A stretch of DNA of 19,080 bases from Candidatus Moranbacteria bacterium CG_4_8_14_3_um_filter_34_16 (GCA_002782345.1 PFHO01000020.1:1-19080), one strand, 5' to 3'; shown: positions 1-7,738, counted from the first letter of the stretch. A program made the numbers and translations. Notes: generated by a model from the letters alone, not told the origin.

Positions 1-118
1 TCTAACTTGTTTACTGTTTATGGCTATAGTATTGCACAAAACACAATTTTCAGCATTACTAATTTACTAATATCTCAAAATTCATTTTATTTTGCCTAGC
101 TATTGCTATAACAAATAT

Positions 119-805
119 ATGGATGAGAAAAATTTTCAAAAAATAAAAGATGTGGCTGAAAAAGAAATTGGTAACACACCTGATGTAGCACATGATATGA
201 GTCATGTTATGCGTGTGTATAATCTCGCCTTGAGCATGGCAAAACATGAAAGCGATGTTGACATGGATGTGCTACAAGCCTCCATTTTGTTACATGACAT
301 TGGTGGACACAAAGAAATGAATGACCCAAGTGGAAAAACTGATCATGCTATTGAAAGTGCAAAAATGGCGAAGCCGATTTTAAAAAATTTAGATTTTACT
401 GCAAAACAGATTAAACACATTCAAGATTGCATAATTTCGCATCGATATAAAACAGAGAATAGGCCTGAAACAATCGAAGCGAAAATTCTATTTGATGCCG
501 ACAAATTGGATTCTATCGGAGCTATCGGCATTGCTCGCTCATTTTGCTGGATTGGCAAAAATAACGCCAACATTTATAAAAAAGTTGATATAGATGAATA
601 TATTAAAGAGAATATGAACGGCAAAATGAACGGCCGAATCCAAGACAAGACAAAACATAGCCCTCAAATAGAATTTGCAGTAAAATCTAAATTTTTAATC
701 GGCAAGTTGTTCACTGAAACAGCTAAAGAAATATGTCGTGAAAGAGTGTTATTTTTTGAAAATTTTTTAAATCGTATGGAGCGAGAAATTAACGGGGAGC
801 TATAA
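119..805 (+). CDS. HD-domain phosphohydrolase (YpgQ/YedJ-like)
   Basis: The 228-residue protein has the metal-binding HD pattern: H25-D26 with H29 and R32 (HDMSHVMRV), the core H59-D60 (LLHDIGGH), H76, H108 and D126-x-D128 (FDADKLDSIG). This arrangement is typical of small stand-alone HD hydrolases of the YpgQ/YedJ type, which act on nucleotides or other phosphoesters. The substrate here cannot be told from sequence. I start at the ATG at 119. A longer frame from TTG at 92 adds nine residues with no ribosome-binding site. A possible extended -10 (TGC TATAAC, 104-112) lies only 6 bases before the ATG, so the mRNA may be nearly leaderless; this is inference. The gene stands alone on its strand and ends before a strong hairpin terminator. 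Confidence 0.85.
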   Translation: MDEKNFQKIKDVAEKEIGNTPDVAHDMSHVMRVYNLALSMAKHESDVDMDVLQASILLHDIGGHKEMNDPSGKTDHAIESAKMAKPILKNLDFTAKQIKHIQDCIISHRYKTENRPETIEAKILFDADKLDSIGAIGIARSFCWIGKNNANIYKKVDIDEYIKENMNGKMNGRIQDKTKHSPQIEFAVKSKFLIGKLFTETAKEICRERVLFFENFLNRMEREINGEL

Positions 806-852
806 AACCGGCAAAATAAAATAAATATTGTCTAACCAACCATTTCCCTTTC

Positions 853-887
853 AACCCCCTTCTATTTTCAAAGGGGGTTTTGTTTTT
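853..887 (+). terminator. Intrinsic terminator after the HD-domain gene
   Basis: A perfect 9-bp stem (AACCCCCTT 853-861 with AAGGGGGTT 871-879) and a 9-base loop are followed by a T-rich tract (TTGTTTTT). It sits 48 bp after the HD gene stop and points with that gene. Confidence 0.88.
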
Positions 888-998
888 CCAGACAGCATAG
901 ATAACTTTAGCCATCTTGCACACAGTAGCAACAAGTGCCAATTTGTAAGTTTTTTCTTCGCCTTTTTTCTTTTGGAAAAATTACGGAAATATATCCAG

Positions 999-1805
999 CT
1001 AAGTTATTTTTTTATAAAAAAGTGCGAGGCTAAAGAATAAAATATTCATCATCACAATCGTGGCACCGGTCGGCAAATCAAGAAGAAAAGAAAAAGAGAT
1101 TCCTAAAAGCACAGAGATGAGCGAAACAAAACCGGCCATAATCATTGCCGTTTTGAAACCTTTGGCAAATTGCAAGGCCGTAACTGCCGGCAAGATAAGA
1201 AGCGCGGAAACGAGCATTATCCCCACCATTTTAACCGATAAAACCACAGTAACGGCGGTGAGCAAAGTAAGGAGTGTATTGATAAAATTTGTTTTTATAC
1301 CGGTTGTCTTGGCGTATTCTTCGTCAAATGTAGCGGAGAACAAGTCCCAGTAGAAAAAATATATCACTGTCAAAACTACGAAAGAAAGCGCGACTGACAA
1401 AATAACTTCGGTGATGCTGATAGCTAAGATGTTGCCAAAAAGATAACTGAAAAGATCAACATTAAATCCTTTGGATACGCTGGCAAGAATAACCCCTCCC
1501 GCAATTCCCAGAGAGGAAATAATTCCAATGGCGGCGTCTCCATACGCTTTGATTTTTTCGCTGATTTTCAAAATTAAAATAGAAGCTATCATTACCACCG
1601 GAATTGCTACATAAAAAGGATAAATTCCTAAAAATAAACCGAGCGCGATAGCGCCAAAACTGACGTGAGAAAGTCCGTCGCCGATTAAAGACATTTTTCG
1701 CAATACCAAAAACAAACCAAGCGTTGAACAAACAATTGCCACAAACGATCCGGCAAAAAAAGCTTTTTGAATAAAAGAATATTGTAAAAAAGTGAGAATT
1801 TCCAT
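999..1805 (-). CDS. znuB: Zinc/manganese ABC transporter permease (ZnuB, ABC-3 family)
   Basis: The 268-residue hydrophobic protein has many membrane segments and the ABC-3 family signature near residues 34-55 (LVLRKMSLIGDGLSHVSFGAI). Length and pattern fit ZnuB/MntB permeases, which form the membrane channel with ZnuC and receive metal from ZnuA. It is on the same strand and downstream of znuA and znuC. It is separated from znuC by a 187-bp spacer that holds a hairpin and repeat-like sequence, so it may have its own transcript or be reached only by read-through. Zinc is preferred over manganese because of the His-rich ZnuA and the Zur-like regulator next door; this is inference. No Shine-Dalgarno is visible before the ATG. 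Confidence 0.9.
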   Translation of the reverse strand: MEILTFLQYSFIQKAFFAGSFVAIVCSTLGLFLVLRKMSLIGDGLSHVSFGAIALGLFLGIYPFYVAIPVVMIASILILKISEKIKAYGDAAIGIISSLGIAGGVILASVSKGFNVDLFSYLFGNILAISITEVILSVALSFVVLTVIYFFYWDLFSATFDEEYAKTTGIKTNFINTLLTLLTAVTVVLSVKMVGIMLVSALLILPAVTALQFAKGFKTAMIMAGFVSLISVLLGISFSFLLDLPTGATIVMMNILFFSLALFYKKIT

Positions 1806-1957
1806 ATTTATAACTTATGCGTTTGACGAGAAATTAATAATGACAATCTCTCTCAAGCGCTTCAATTTTAATTAAACCAGCAAGAATTAACTTAATTTCA
1901 CAAATTATGCTTTAGTAATTTTGAGACAAATGCGTAAGTCCTAATATTATTTAAGTT

Positions 1958-1983
1958 GCTGAAAAAAATAACATTTTTTCAGC
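1958..1983 (-). terminator. Possible terminator hairpin between znuC and znuB
   Basis: A perfect 10-bp inverted repeat (GCTGAAAAAA 1958-1967, TTTTTTCAGC 1974-1983) with a 6-base loop lies 9 bp after the znuC stop. The stem's own A/T half supplies the U-run, but there is no further T tail on the minus strand, so termination may be partial. If it works it would lower znuB expression relative to znuAC. Confidence 0.5.
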
Positions 1984-1992
1984 GGTTTCAGA

Positions 1993-2745
1993 TTAGTTGT
2001 GCTGGTGGCAAATTATATGCTGTTCATATTTTCCAAAATAGGCGTTCATTTTTTCGTCTTGGCAAAAATCGGAAAATTTTCCAAAATAAACCAAACTCTT
2101 GTCAATATAGAGCAGTTTGTTGGCGTATTGACCGATGTAACCGGTATCGTGAGTGATCAGAATAACAGCCGTGCCGTTTTTTTTATTTAATTTTTGTATT
2201 AGTTGAAAAAATGATTCTCTAGATTCAGGATCAAGCGCGGTGGAAGGCTCGTCAAAAATCAAAATTTCAGGATTTGAAACTAAAGCGCGCGCCAACAAAA
2301 CTTTTTGTTGTTGTCCGCCGGAAAGCTCCGATAACATTCTTTTTTTCAAATCAAAAATACCCAGCTCTCGCAAAGTTTCGCTTGTTCTTTTTTGATCATT
2401 TGCGGTAATTCTTCGGGGAAATTTTTTTTGTGATAACAAGCCAAGCGTTACTACTTCATCAACAGTGGCGGGGAAAAGCGTGTTGATAGTGGATAATTTC
2501 TGCGGAAGATAACCAATTTTGCCCCAGTCATTGAATTTTTCTTTTGTTTTTCCAAATAGTTTAATCTCGCCTTTTGAGGTTGGCAATAATCCTAAGATAG
2601 TTTTTATAAGAGTTGTTTTCCCAGCACCATTTGGTCCGGCAAGACCGACAAAATCGCCTTTTTCAACGGTAAAAGAAACGTTTGTGAGCGCTTCTGTTTG
2701 ACCATAAGAAACGGATAGATTTTTTGTTTCAATAATTAAGTTCAT
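1993..2745 (-). CDS. znuC: Zinc ABC transporter ATP-binding protein (ZnuC)
   Basis: The 250-residue ABC ATPase has Walker A GPNGAGKTT (37-45), a Q-loop around PQKLS, signature LSGGQQQKVLLARAL, Walker B ILIFDEPSTALDP and an H-loop histidine (ITHDTG). It energises uptake through the ZnuB permease on the cytoplasmic face of the membrane. The start ATG lies 2 bp after the true end of znuA (stop at 2748-2750), so translation is probably coupled. The C-terminal tail ends in several histidines (EQHIICHQHN), which may be incidental. Family and partner assignment are secure from context; metal specificity is inferred. Confidence 0.92.
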   Translation of the reverse strand: MNLIIETKNLSVSYGQTEALTNVSFTVEKGDFVGLAGPNGAGKTTLIKTILGLLPTSKGEIKLFGKTKEKFNDWGKIGYLPQKLSTINTLFPATVDEVVTLGLLSQKKFPRRITANDQKRTSETLRELGIFDLKKRMLSELSGGQQQKVLLARALVSNPEILIFDEPSTALDPESRESFFQLIQKLNKKNGTAVILITHDTGYIGQYANKLLYIDKSLVYFGKFSDFCQDEKMNAYFGKYEQHIICHQHN

Positions 2746-2747
2746 AC

Positions 2748-3715
2748 TTATTCACTACAGCTAAGACCAATTTTAAGATTAGCTAAATTTTCTTCCATAA
2801 TTGAAAGGAAAGAAATATTATTATTCATATCTTCTTTGGTAACATTGTGAGCGGCATTTAGAAGAAGCATTTGTGCGTTTGTTTCATTTGCGATTGTTTC
2901 CGCAATTTTTGGAGTAGTCATTTCTTCATAAAAAATATATTTGATATTATTCTTTTTAACTTGTTCAACTAATTTTACAAGATCATTGGCAGTAGGTTCA
3001 GAATCAGGCGCAAGACCTTGAGCGGCTAAGTATTTTAATTGTATCTATTGGCCAGATATCCGAAAGCGTAATGTCCTCCATAAACAATTTCAGGGCTTTT
3101 GCAATTTATAAGCGCCGATTTATATTTATCATCTAAATGTGCCAATTTATTTTTATAATCCTCGGCATTTTTTTGGTAAAAATCAGCATTGGCGGGATCT
3201 TTTTCCGCGAACGCTTTCGTTAAGCTATCAACCATAATTTTATTGTTTTTAAAATCAAGCCAGATGTGAGGATCAACTCCATCATGTTCGTGGCCATGCT
3301 CTTCTTGTTCACCCTCATTTTCTACTTCGTGAGCCTCTTCCGCTTCATTCATCATTTCTATGCCAAAGCTGGAATCAACGAAGGCTACATTTTTGTTTGT
3401 AACACCTTTAATAATATCTTCCGCCCACGGCTCCATAAATTTTCCGGTATACACAAAAAGATCAGATTCATTTATCTTCACAATATCGCTTGGTTTTGGT
3501 TCAAAAGAGTGCGCTTCCACTCCAGGCGGGAGAAGAAGCGAAACCTCCACTTTATCTTGCCCGATATTTTTGGCAAAATCGTATAACGGAAAAATAGTCG
3601 TAACAACAGTTAATTTTTCTGAATTGATTTTTGATTTTGGCGCGATATTTAAAATCGCATAAATTCCCAGCCCGAAAATCGCAATAATCCCGATGGCAAA
3701 TAGTGTTTTTTTCAT
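2748..3715 (-). pseudogene. znuA: Zinc-binding ABC transporter substrate-binding protein (ZnuA), frameshifted
   Basis: The reading frame from 3715 encodes an N-terminal membrane anchor or signal (residues 1-25, no lipobox cysteine), the AHSFEP motif, a His/Glu-rich loop (EEHGHEHDGVDPHIW) and GGHYAFGYLANRYN. It then meets a stop at 3035-3037. The next frame continues the protein without a gap (KYLAAQGLAPDSEPT ... FYEEMTTPKIAETIA) to a stop at 2748-2750. Restoring one T in the short T run near 3036-3040 gives ...ANRYNLKYLAAQG... and an intact 322-residue ZnuA, the normal family length. Both halves are well conserved, which suggests a recent mutation or a base missing from the assembly rather than an old pseudogene. 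It lies 15 bp after fur and 2 bp before znuC, in one apparent operon. The product would capture Zn2+ outside the membrane. Confidence 0.85.
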
Positions 3716-3730
3716 AACGCTTTTTTTAAA

Positions 3731-4141
3731 TTAGGCTTGGCATTTGTGGCAATAGCCATAAAATTCAAGCGAATGATTGACAATGTTAAAATTGTTTTGT
3801 TCGGCAATTTGTTTTTCTTGTTTTTTCAAATGATTGCCAATTTCAATCTTGCTGATTAAGCCACAGCCTAAACAAACAAGATGGTGATGATGGTCTTGGG
3901 GTATTTCATAATAATCAACTCCGGCTAGGGTGTTTTTTATGACGATATTTTTTTTCGTCAAAAATTGCAGTTCGCGGTATATTGTGGAACGGTTAGGCTT
4001 GATTTTTTTGGTTTTTAATTTCTCAATCAAAGTGGCTTTTGTCAAAAGACAACAGTTTTCGGATAAAACATAAATGATGGCTTTTCTAGTTTTAGTTAAG
4101 CGTCCGCCGGAAGATTGAATTGTTTTGTGGATTGTATTCAT
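3731..4141 (-). CDS. zur: Fur-family regulator, probably zinc-responsive (Zur)
   Basis: The 136-residue protein has an N-terminal winged helix (about residues 1-80, with NRSTIYRELQFL as the recognition region). The C-terminal metal/dimer domain has HHHH at 84-87, C90-x-x-C93, H123 and C131-x-x-C134. Two CxxC pairs forming a structural zinc site are typical of Fur-family proteins. It is the first gene of a run with znuA and znuC, so the most likely role is a zinc-dependent repressor of uptake (Zur). Its promoter carries a palindrome just past the -10 that would allow autoregulation. Zur rather than Fur or PerR is inferred from the neighbours. Confidence 0.87.
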   Translation of the reverse strand: MNTIHKTIQSSGGRLTKTRKAIIYVLSENCCLLTKATLIEKLKTKKIKPNRSTIYRELQFLTKKNIVIKNTLAGVDYYEIPQDHHHHLVCLGCGLISKIEIGNHLKKQEKQIAEQNNFNIVNHSLEFYGYCHKCQA

Positions 4142-4151
4142 ATTTTATTAT

Positions 4152-4166
4152 TGCAACATTGTTGCA
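4152..4166. promoter_or_regulatory. Palindromic operator candidate for the Fur/Zur protein
   Basis: A perfect 7-1-7 inverted repeat, TGCAACA-T-TGTTGCA, lies between the -10 box and the start codon of the zur-znuA-znuC run. The 7-1-7 geometry is common for Fur-family boxes, and a repressor bound here would cover the transcription start. I do not recognise this exact word as a published Zur box, and I saw no second copy in the window. Confidence 0.7.
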
Positions 4167-4169
4167 TTT

Positions 4170-4198
4170 ATTATGCATGGTAAAATTTTAAATGTCAA
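4170..4198 (-). promoter_or_regulatory. Promoter of the zur-znuA-znuC operon
   Basis: On the minus strand there is TTGACA (4193-4198), a 17-bp spacer and CATAAT (4170-4175), a near-consensus sigma-70 promoter. The expected start of transcription, near 4163, falls inside the palindrome at 4152-4166. The leader would be only about 20 nt with no Shine-Dalgarno. Confidence 0.8.
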
Positions 4199-4344
4199 GT
4201 TTTTGTATGCAATCTGGGTTTTATGTCTTTGCGTTAAAATTATCCTAGAAAGGTTAATAAAAATAAATTATTTTTTTCGTGATTTTAAAAACAAAAAAAT
4301 AATCATTTTTTATTTTCTCATAAATGGCAAAAATCATTTAAAAA

Positions 4345-4353
4345 TGCTATACT
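4345..4353 (+). promoter_or_regulatory. Extended -10 promoter candidate for the nuclease gene
   Basis: TGC TATACT (4345-4353) is an extended -10 element 32 bp before the ATG of the PD-(D/E)XK gene. No good -35 is seen. The upstream part of this divergent spacer also holds a perfect 11-bp inverted repeat (4267-4277 with 4293-4303, A/T only) of unknown role. Confidence 0.45.
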
Positions 4354-4385
4354 TTCCCTACTGTCATAATTTATAATTCAAAAAA

Positions 4386-5510
4386 ATGCGTATTTCATTT
4401 TCGTCTTTTGAGACATATCAAAATTGTCCTTTAAAATATAAATTTCAAAATATTGACAAAATAAAAGAACCTAAATCCAAAGAAGCGATTTTTGGATCAA
4501 TTCTTCATTCAGTAATGAAATTTGTGCATACTCCGGGGATTCTTTCGCCTTCGCTAGATCAAGCAATGGAATTTTTTTCCAATCTTTGGAATGCAACTAT
4601 TTTTGAAAATCCGGATGAAGAACGCGCCGCTTTTTCGCAAGGTGTCAGAATGATTCAAGATTATTACAAAAAAAATAATCCCGCTAAATTTAATATTGTG
4701 GATTTGGAATCGCGATTTCAAATTGAAATTGGCAAAGAAGGAGAAAAACATATCGTTTCCGGAATTATTGACAGAATTGATAAAACTGAAAATGGATTTG
4801 AAATCATTGACTATAAAACTACCAAAAAAATGCCCGCACAAGAAAAAGTGGATAATAATATGCAACTTTCCGTTTATTTGCAAGCTTTTCTTTCGCGGTA
4901 TCCTTCCGAAAGAAAAAACTTGTCTAATTTGAAAGTAAGTTTATATTTTCTAAAACACGGTGTTAAACTTTCCGCTCAAAGAACTGAAGAGCAACTTCAA
5001 AAAACAGAAGGAAAATTTTTGGAAACTATAAGACTTATTAAAGAGGAACATTTTGAACCTCAAATCTCCCCTCTTTGCGATTGGTGCGGATATCAAAATA
5101 TTTGTCCAATGTGGAAACATAAATTTAAAAATGCTCGCAAAATTGATACGGAAGAAATTAATCGTTCTATTCAAGAATATATTGATTTAAAGTCGGCCAT
5201 AACTATCACTCGGAATCGTTTAGGAAAGTTACAACAAAAAATTTTTCAGTATATGGAACAAGAAGGTGCAGATCGAGTGTTTGGAGAAAATGGAATTATT
5301 GCCAAATCCAAAAGAAAAACATACGGTTATGATAAGGAAAAAATAAAAGCTCTTTTGGAACCTTTGGGATTTTGGGAAGAAATAACAAAAATTGACGGAA
5401 TAGCACTTAGAGGAATTTTAGAAGTTCTTCCATTTGAAGTTAGAAAATCTTTGGAAGAGACCAAAACTTTGGAAAAAGAAACCGAAACATTGGTTGTAAA
5501 AAAGGGATAA
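4386..5510 (+). CDS. PD-(D/E)XK nuclease family protein (RecB/Cas4-like, putative Fe-S)
   Basis: The 374-residue protein opens with the RecB-family start SFSSFETYQNCPLKYKF (C14), then GSILHSVMK (H41), GIIDRID (D129), EIIDYKTTK (D142, K144) and QLSVYLQAF (Q160, Y164). These are the H, D, D-x-K and Q/Y residues of a RecB-type nuclease core. C14 with C231, C234 and C240 (CDWCGYQNICP) matches the four-cysteine 4Fe-4S arrangement of AddB/Cas4-type nucleases. The C-terminal third (from about 250) is charged and helical and not recognised. No helicase or cas genes are nearby, so a general DNA repair or recombination role is more likely than CRISPR adaptation. It is 16 bp upstream of a DUF2062 gene and likely cotranscribed. 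Confidence 0.87.
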   Translation: MRISFSSFETYQNCPLKYKFQNIDKIKEPKSKEAIFGSILHSVMKFVHTPGILSPSLDQAMEFFSNLWNATIFENPDEERAAFSQGVRMIQDYYKKNNPAKFNIVDLESRFQIEIGKEGEKHIVSGIIDRIDKTENGFEIIDYKTTKKMPAQEKVDNNMQLSVYLQAFLSRYPSERKNLSNLKVSLYFLKHGVKLSAQRTEEQLQKTEGKFLETIRLIKEEHFEPQISPLCDWCGYQNICPMWKHKFKNARKIDTEEINRSIQEYIDLKSAITITRNRLGKLQQKIFQYMEQEGADRVFGENGIIAKSKRKTYGYDKEKIKALLEPLGFWEEITKIDGIALRGILEVLPFEVRKSLEETKTLEKETETLVVKKG

Positions 5511-5526
5511 TAAAAATACTAAAAAA

Positions 5527-5979
5527 ATGAATAAATTTAAAGTTTTTTTAAATAAATTTTTTCTGATTGATGATACTCCCCATAAAATCGCCGCCGGAGC
5601 GGCTCTGGGAATTTTTTTGGGTATAATCCCGGGAGAAGGTTTTTTTTCAACTCTATTTTTTGCCTATATTTTACGTTTCAATCGTTTGGCGGCTATGGCA
5701 GGAGTCTTATTTTTCAATATGTGGACGACACTGGCTGTTTTTCCTTTGGCTGTTAGTGTAGGAGGATTTATTTTTTCTCAAAACAAAGAAAAATTGGTTA
5801 CTGATTTTAATTCTACTTATCATTTGGGATATAAATATTTTTTAAGCAAAGTTATTTTTTTTGATTTAGCCGTTCCTTTGATAGTTGGATTTTTTGTTGT
5901 TGCCGGATTTATTGCCTTTTCTTTTTATTTTTTGATTTATTTTTTATTAAAGTATAAAAAAATCCAAAAAATTTCTTGA
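5527..5979 (+). CDS. DUF2062 membrane protein
   Basis: The 150-residue protein has the DUF2062 signature near residues 16-38 (DDTPHKIAAGAALGIFLGII) followed by three or so hydrophobic segments. DUF2062 proteins are membrane proteins of unknown biochemical function; some are fused to or found near glycosyltransferases. Here the partner is a nuclease gene 16 bp upstream, which probably reflects operon packing rather than shared function. The stop lies 15 bp from that of the convergent UMP kinase gene, with no clear terminator between them. Confidence 0.8.
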   Translation: MNKFKVFLNKFFLIDDTPHKIAAGAALGIFLGIIPGEGFFSTLFFAYILRFNRLAAMAGVLFFNMWTTLAVFPLAVSVGGFIFSQNKEKLVTDFNSTYHLGYKYFLSKVIFFDLAVPLIVGFFVVAGFIAFSFYFLIYFLLKYKKIQKIS

Positions 5980-5994
5980 TATTTTGAAATTTTA

Positions 5995-6702
5995 TTAATC
6001 TTTTATCACTGTTCCTTTGAATTTTTTTCCTTCTAAAATATTTTTCAAATTTTTAAGATCTTTGCCATTAGTAATAACAACTTCCAGTTTTAATTTTTGA
6101 GCTAATTTGGAAGCTATGGGATCAAATGGCATATTAAGACCCGGATTCCAATGATTTCCAACAATACGTCTAAAATATTTCCATTTAGTTTCTTTTATTT
6201 TTTTGGCATTTTTAAACTTTTTTGGATCTTGGGTATAAACATAACTGATATTGGAAAGATTGATAATCGTTTTAGCGTTGAGTCGTTCCGCTATAATGGT
6301 GGAAACATAATCCGTTGACCAGCCTGGTCGCCAACCGGCGGCTACCATAATTTTTTCTTTTTGAGAGAAATGACTTAATAAATCTTCTTTAGTGCGGGGA
6401 TTTTTGTTAATTCGTGGATGAGCATAAGTGCGAAATATTGTTTTTATTAAATGTGCGTTCATTCTAGTCGCATGAATTCCTAACCAATCTTTATCATCGC
6501 GAGTAATTTTAGTTACCAAAGAAGTTGCTTGGATATATTCTCGCGCGGTATATCCCCCACCCGTTATAATGGCAAAACGATTTCCTTTTTTGATTTCAGA
6601 AACAATCAATTTTCTAAAATTTTTTAAAAATTTCCAATCAATTTCGCAAGGCACAATTAACGAACCTCCTAATGAAATAATAATAATCTTGCTTTTGTCC
6701 AT
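5995..6702 (-). CDS. pyrH: UMP kinase, archaeal-type (amino acid kinase family)
   Basis: The 235-residue protein has the amino-acid-kinase fold landmarks: IIIISLGGSLIVP with GGS at 12-14, GGG at 48-50 followed by TAREYI, LGIHATRMNAHL (74-85), WRPGWSTD (124-131), the nucleotide loop YVYTQDPKK (154-162), and the C-terminal PFDPIASKLAQ and VVITNGKDLKNLKNIL. The TAREYI and TRMNAHL motifs and the short length match the archaeal-type UMP kinases better than the usual bacterial PyrH. The predicted reaction is UMP + ATP to UDP + ADP in the cytoplasm. It lies 24 bp after the Ada-like gene on the same strand. A related carbamate or isopentenyl-phosphate kinase is less likely because of the conserved GxSTD. 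Confidence 0.82.
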   Translation of the reverse strand: MDKSKIIIISLGGSLIVPCEIDWKFLKNFRKLIVSEIKKGNRFAIITGGGYTAREYIQATSLVTKITRDDKDWLGIHATRMNAHLIKTIFRTYAHPRINKNPRTKEDLLSHFSQKEKIMVAAGWRPGWSTDYVSTIIAERLNAKTIINLSNISYVYTQDPKKFKNAKKIKETKWKYFRRIVGNHWNPGLNMPFDPIASKLAQKLKLEVVITNGKDLKNLKNILEGKKFKGTVIKD

Positions 6703-6726
6703 AATGCTTTGTGAGAAAAAATTAAC

Positions 6727-7125
6727 TTATTTGATACAATTTTTATCCGGCAGATACCCTTTTGATTTTGCGTCATCTTCTGAAAAAAAGCAAACTAAAT
6801 TTTCTGGTTTTATGTTTTTTGCCCAACGACATTCGGGAGTGTGATATTTGTTGGAATTTTTGCTTCCGACGAAAACGCATTGTTTGTCGACTGAAGGGAT
6901 TTTTTCTTTTGATTTTTCAGTATTTTCTTTACTTTCAGATGATAAATTGGTGGTATTATTTTCAATAGGCTTTTCTATAATAAGAGGATTTTCTTTAATT
7001 TCACTTCCTTTTAGAATTCCGGCTTCAAATGAAATTGCGCAAGCCAAAACAAAACCCAAAATTAAAACAACTTTCTCTTCATATTTATGCCAAAAATTTT
7101 TTATTGCAGACGGCAGAGAAAACAT
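6727..7125 (-). CDS. Membrane-anchored protein with Ada-like metal-binding domain
   Basis: The 132-residue protein has a short N-terminal cytoplasmic stretch, one membrane helix (about residues 18-38), a low-complexity Glu/Ser/Lys linker (45-78) and a C-terminal Ada-type zinc-binding domain. That domain reads FVGSKNSNKYHTPECRWAKNI ... FFSEDDAKSKGYLPDKNC. Family members usually end in PCxxC; here the first of these cysteines is replaced by Asp, leaving C98, C111 and C130 plus H94. Such stand-alone domains occur at the cell surface of many bacteria, sometimes attached to nucleases or competence proteins. No nuclease is present here. Function unknown. It is followed by the UMP kinase gene 24 bp downstream. 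No Shine-Dalgarno is visible. Confidence 0.72.
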   Translation of the reverse strand: MFSLPSAIKNFWHKYEEKVVLILGFVLACAISFEAGILKGSEIKENPLIIEKPIENNTTNLSSESKENTEKSKEKIPSVDKQCVFVGSKNSNKYHTPECRWAKNIKPENLVCFFSEDDAKSKGYLPDKNCIK

Positions 7126-7320
7126 ATATTTATTATAAATTGGGACTCATGCGTTTAATCTGAAAAATCCGCGACTATTATACAATCAAATAAATCTCTA
7201 ATTTTATAATAATCTTAATTTATTTTTGACGCAATTTTCAGCGAGAAATAGCTTCAAAACAAGCGTAAAAGTCATATTGATTCTGAAAAATAGCAAACAG
7301 AAGAGTTTACGCGAAGAGTA
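7126..7320. other. Divergent spacer with imperfect repeats
   Basis: This AT-rich spacer between the Ada-like gene (-) and rpmA (+) holds a copy of the recurring GGGACTCATGCGTTT motif (7142-7156). It also has related fragments: AATCTGAAAAAT (7157-7168) against ATTCTGAAAAAT (7279-7290), and GCGTAAAAGTCA near 7263. They look like decayed direct and inverted repeats. No gene is seen. Confidence 0.4.
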
Positions 7321-7349
7321 TTGACATTATATCATAAATTAGCTAAAAT
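7321..7349 (+). promoter_or_regulatory. Promoter of rpmA
   Basis: TTGACA (7321-7326), a 17-bp spacer and TAAAAT (7344-7349) form a near-consensus promoter. The predicted start near 7356 leaves a 60-nt AT-rich leader. A TATAAT at 7387-7392 closer to the ATG has no matching -35. Confidence 0.75.
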
Positions 7350-7415
7350 ACTCTTTGTTAGTGAGGGAATGAAAAGGATGTTTCATTATAATATAATTTA
7401 TTTTTATACAAAAAT

Positions 7416-7688
7416 ATGGCACATAGAAAAGCAGGCGGTTCTACCAGATTAGGTCGCGATTCAATATCCAAAAGATTGGGAGTAAAAAAATTTGGCGGAG
7501 AGAAAATTTTGACTGGACAAATAATTGTGCGACAACGCGGAACAAAATTTTTGCCGGGAGAAAATGTAAAAAGATCGGAAGATGACACGTTATTTTCCCT
7601 GAAAGAAGGAGTGGTAAAATTTTCTAACAAAAAAAAGAGAAATTTTGCCGGAAAATTAAAATCAAGAAAAGTTGTTTCCGTAAAATAA
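7416..7688 (+). CDS. rpmA: Large ribosomal subunit protein bL27
   Basis: The 90-residue basic protein begins [16 protein letters not shown] and continues [34 protein letters not shown], the hallmark of L27. L27 sits at the peptidyl-transferase centre of the 50S subunit with its N-terminus near the tRNA CCA ends. The N-terminus begins directly with MAH and has no cleavable extension of the Firmicutes type. In most bacteria rpmA follows rplU (L21); here no rplU is in the window and the gene has its own promoter. It is about 90 bp upstream of an unknown gene that has a separate promoter candidate. Confidence 0.96.
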   Translation: MAHRKAGGSTRLGRDSISKRLGVKKFGGEKILTGQIIVRQRGTKFLPGENVKRSEDDTLFSLKEGVVKFSNKKKRNFAGKLKSRKVVSVK

Positions 7689-7738
7689 ATTCAATTTTTT
7701 GAAAAAAAAGAAATTAGTTTTGCGTTGAAATTTTTTTG

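Noticed and set aside
828..1040. A 70-residue plus-strand frame after the HD-domain gene
   Set aside because: It contains the terminator hairpin, starts at a non-ATG codon and runs into znuB on the opposite strand.
4386..5510. Cas4 and a CRISPR adaptation module
   Set aside because: The nuclease is Cas4/RecB-like, but there is no cas1, cas2 or repeat-spacer array anywhere in the window.
7379..7455. Small upstream frame in the rpmA leader (ATG at 7379) overlapping rpmA
   Set aside because: It has no ribosome-binding site at proper spacing and no recognisable peptide.
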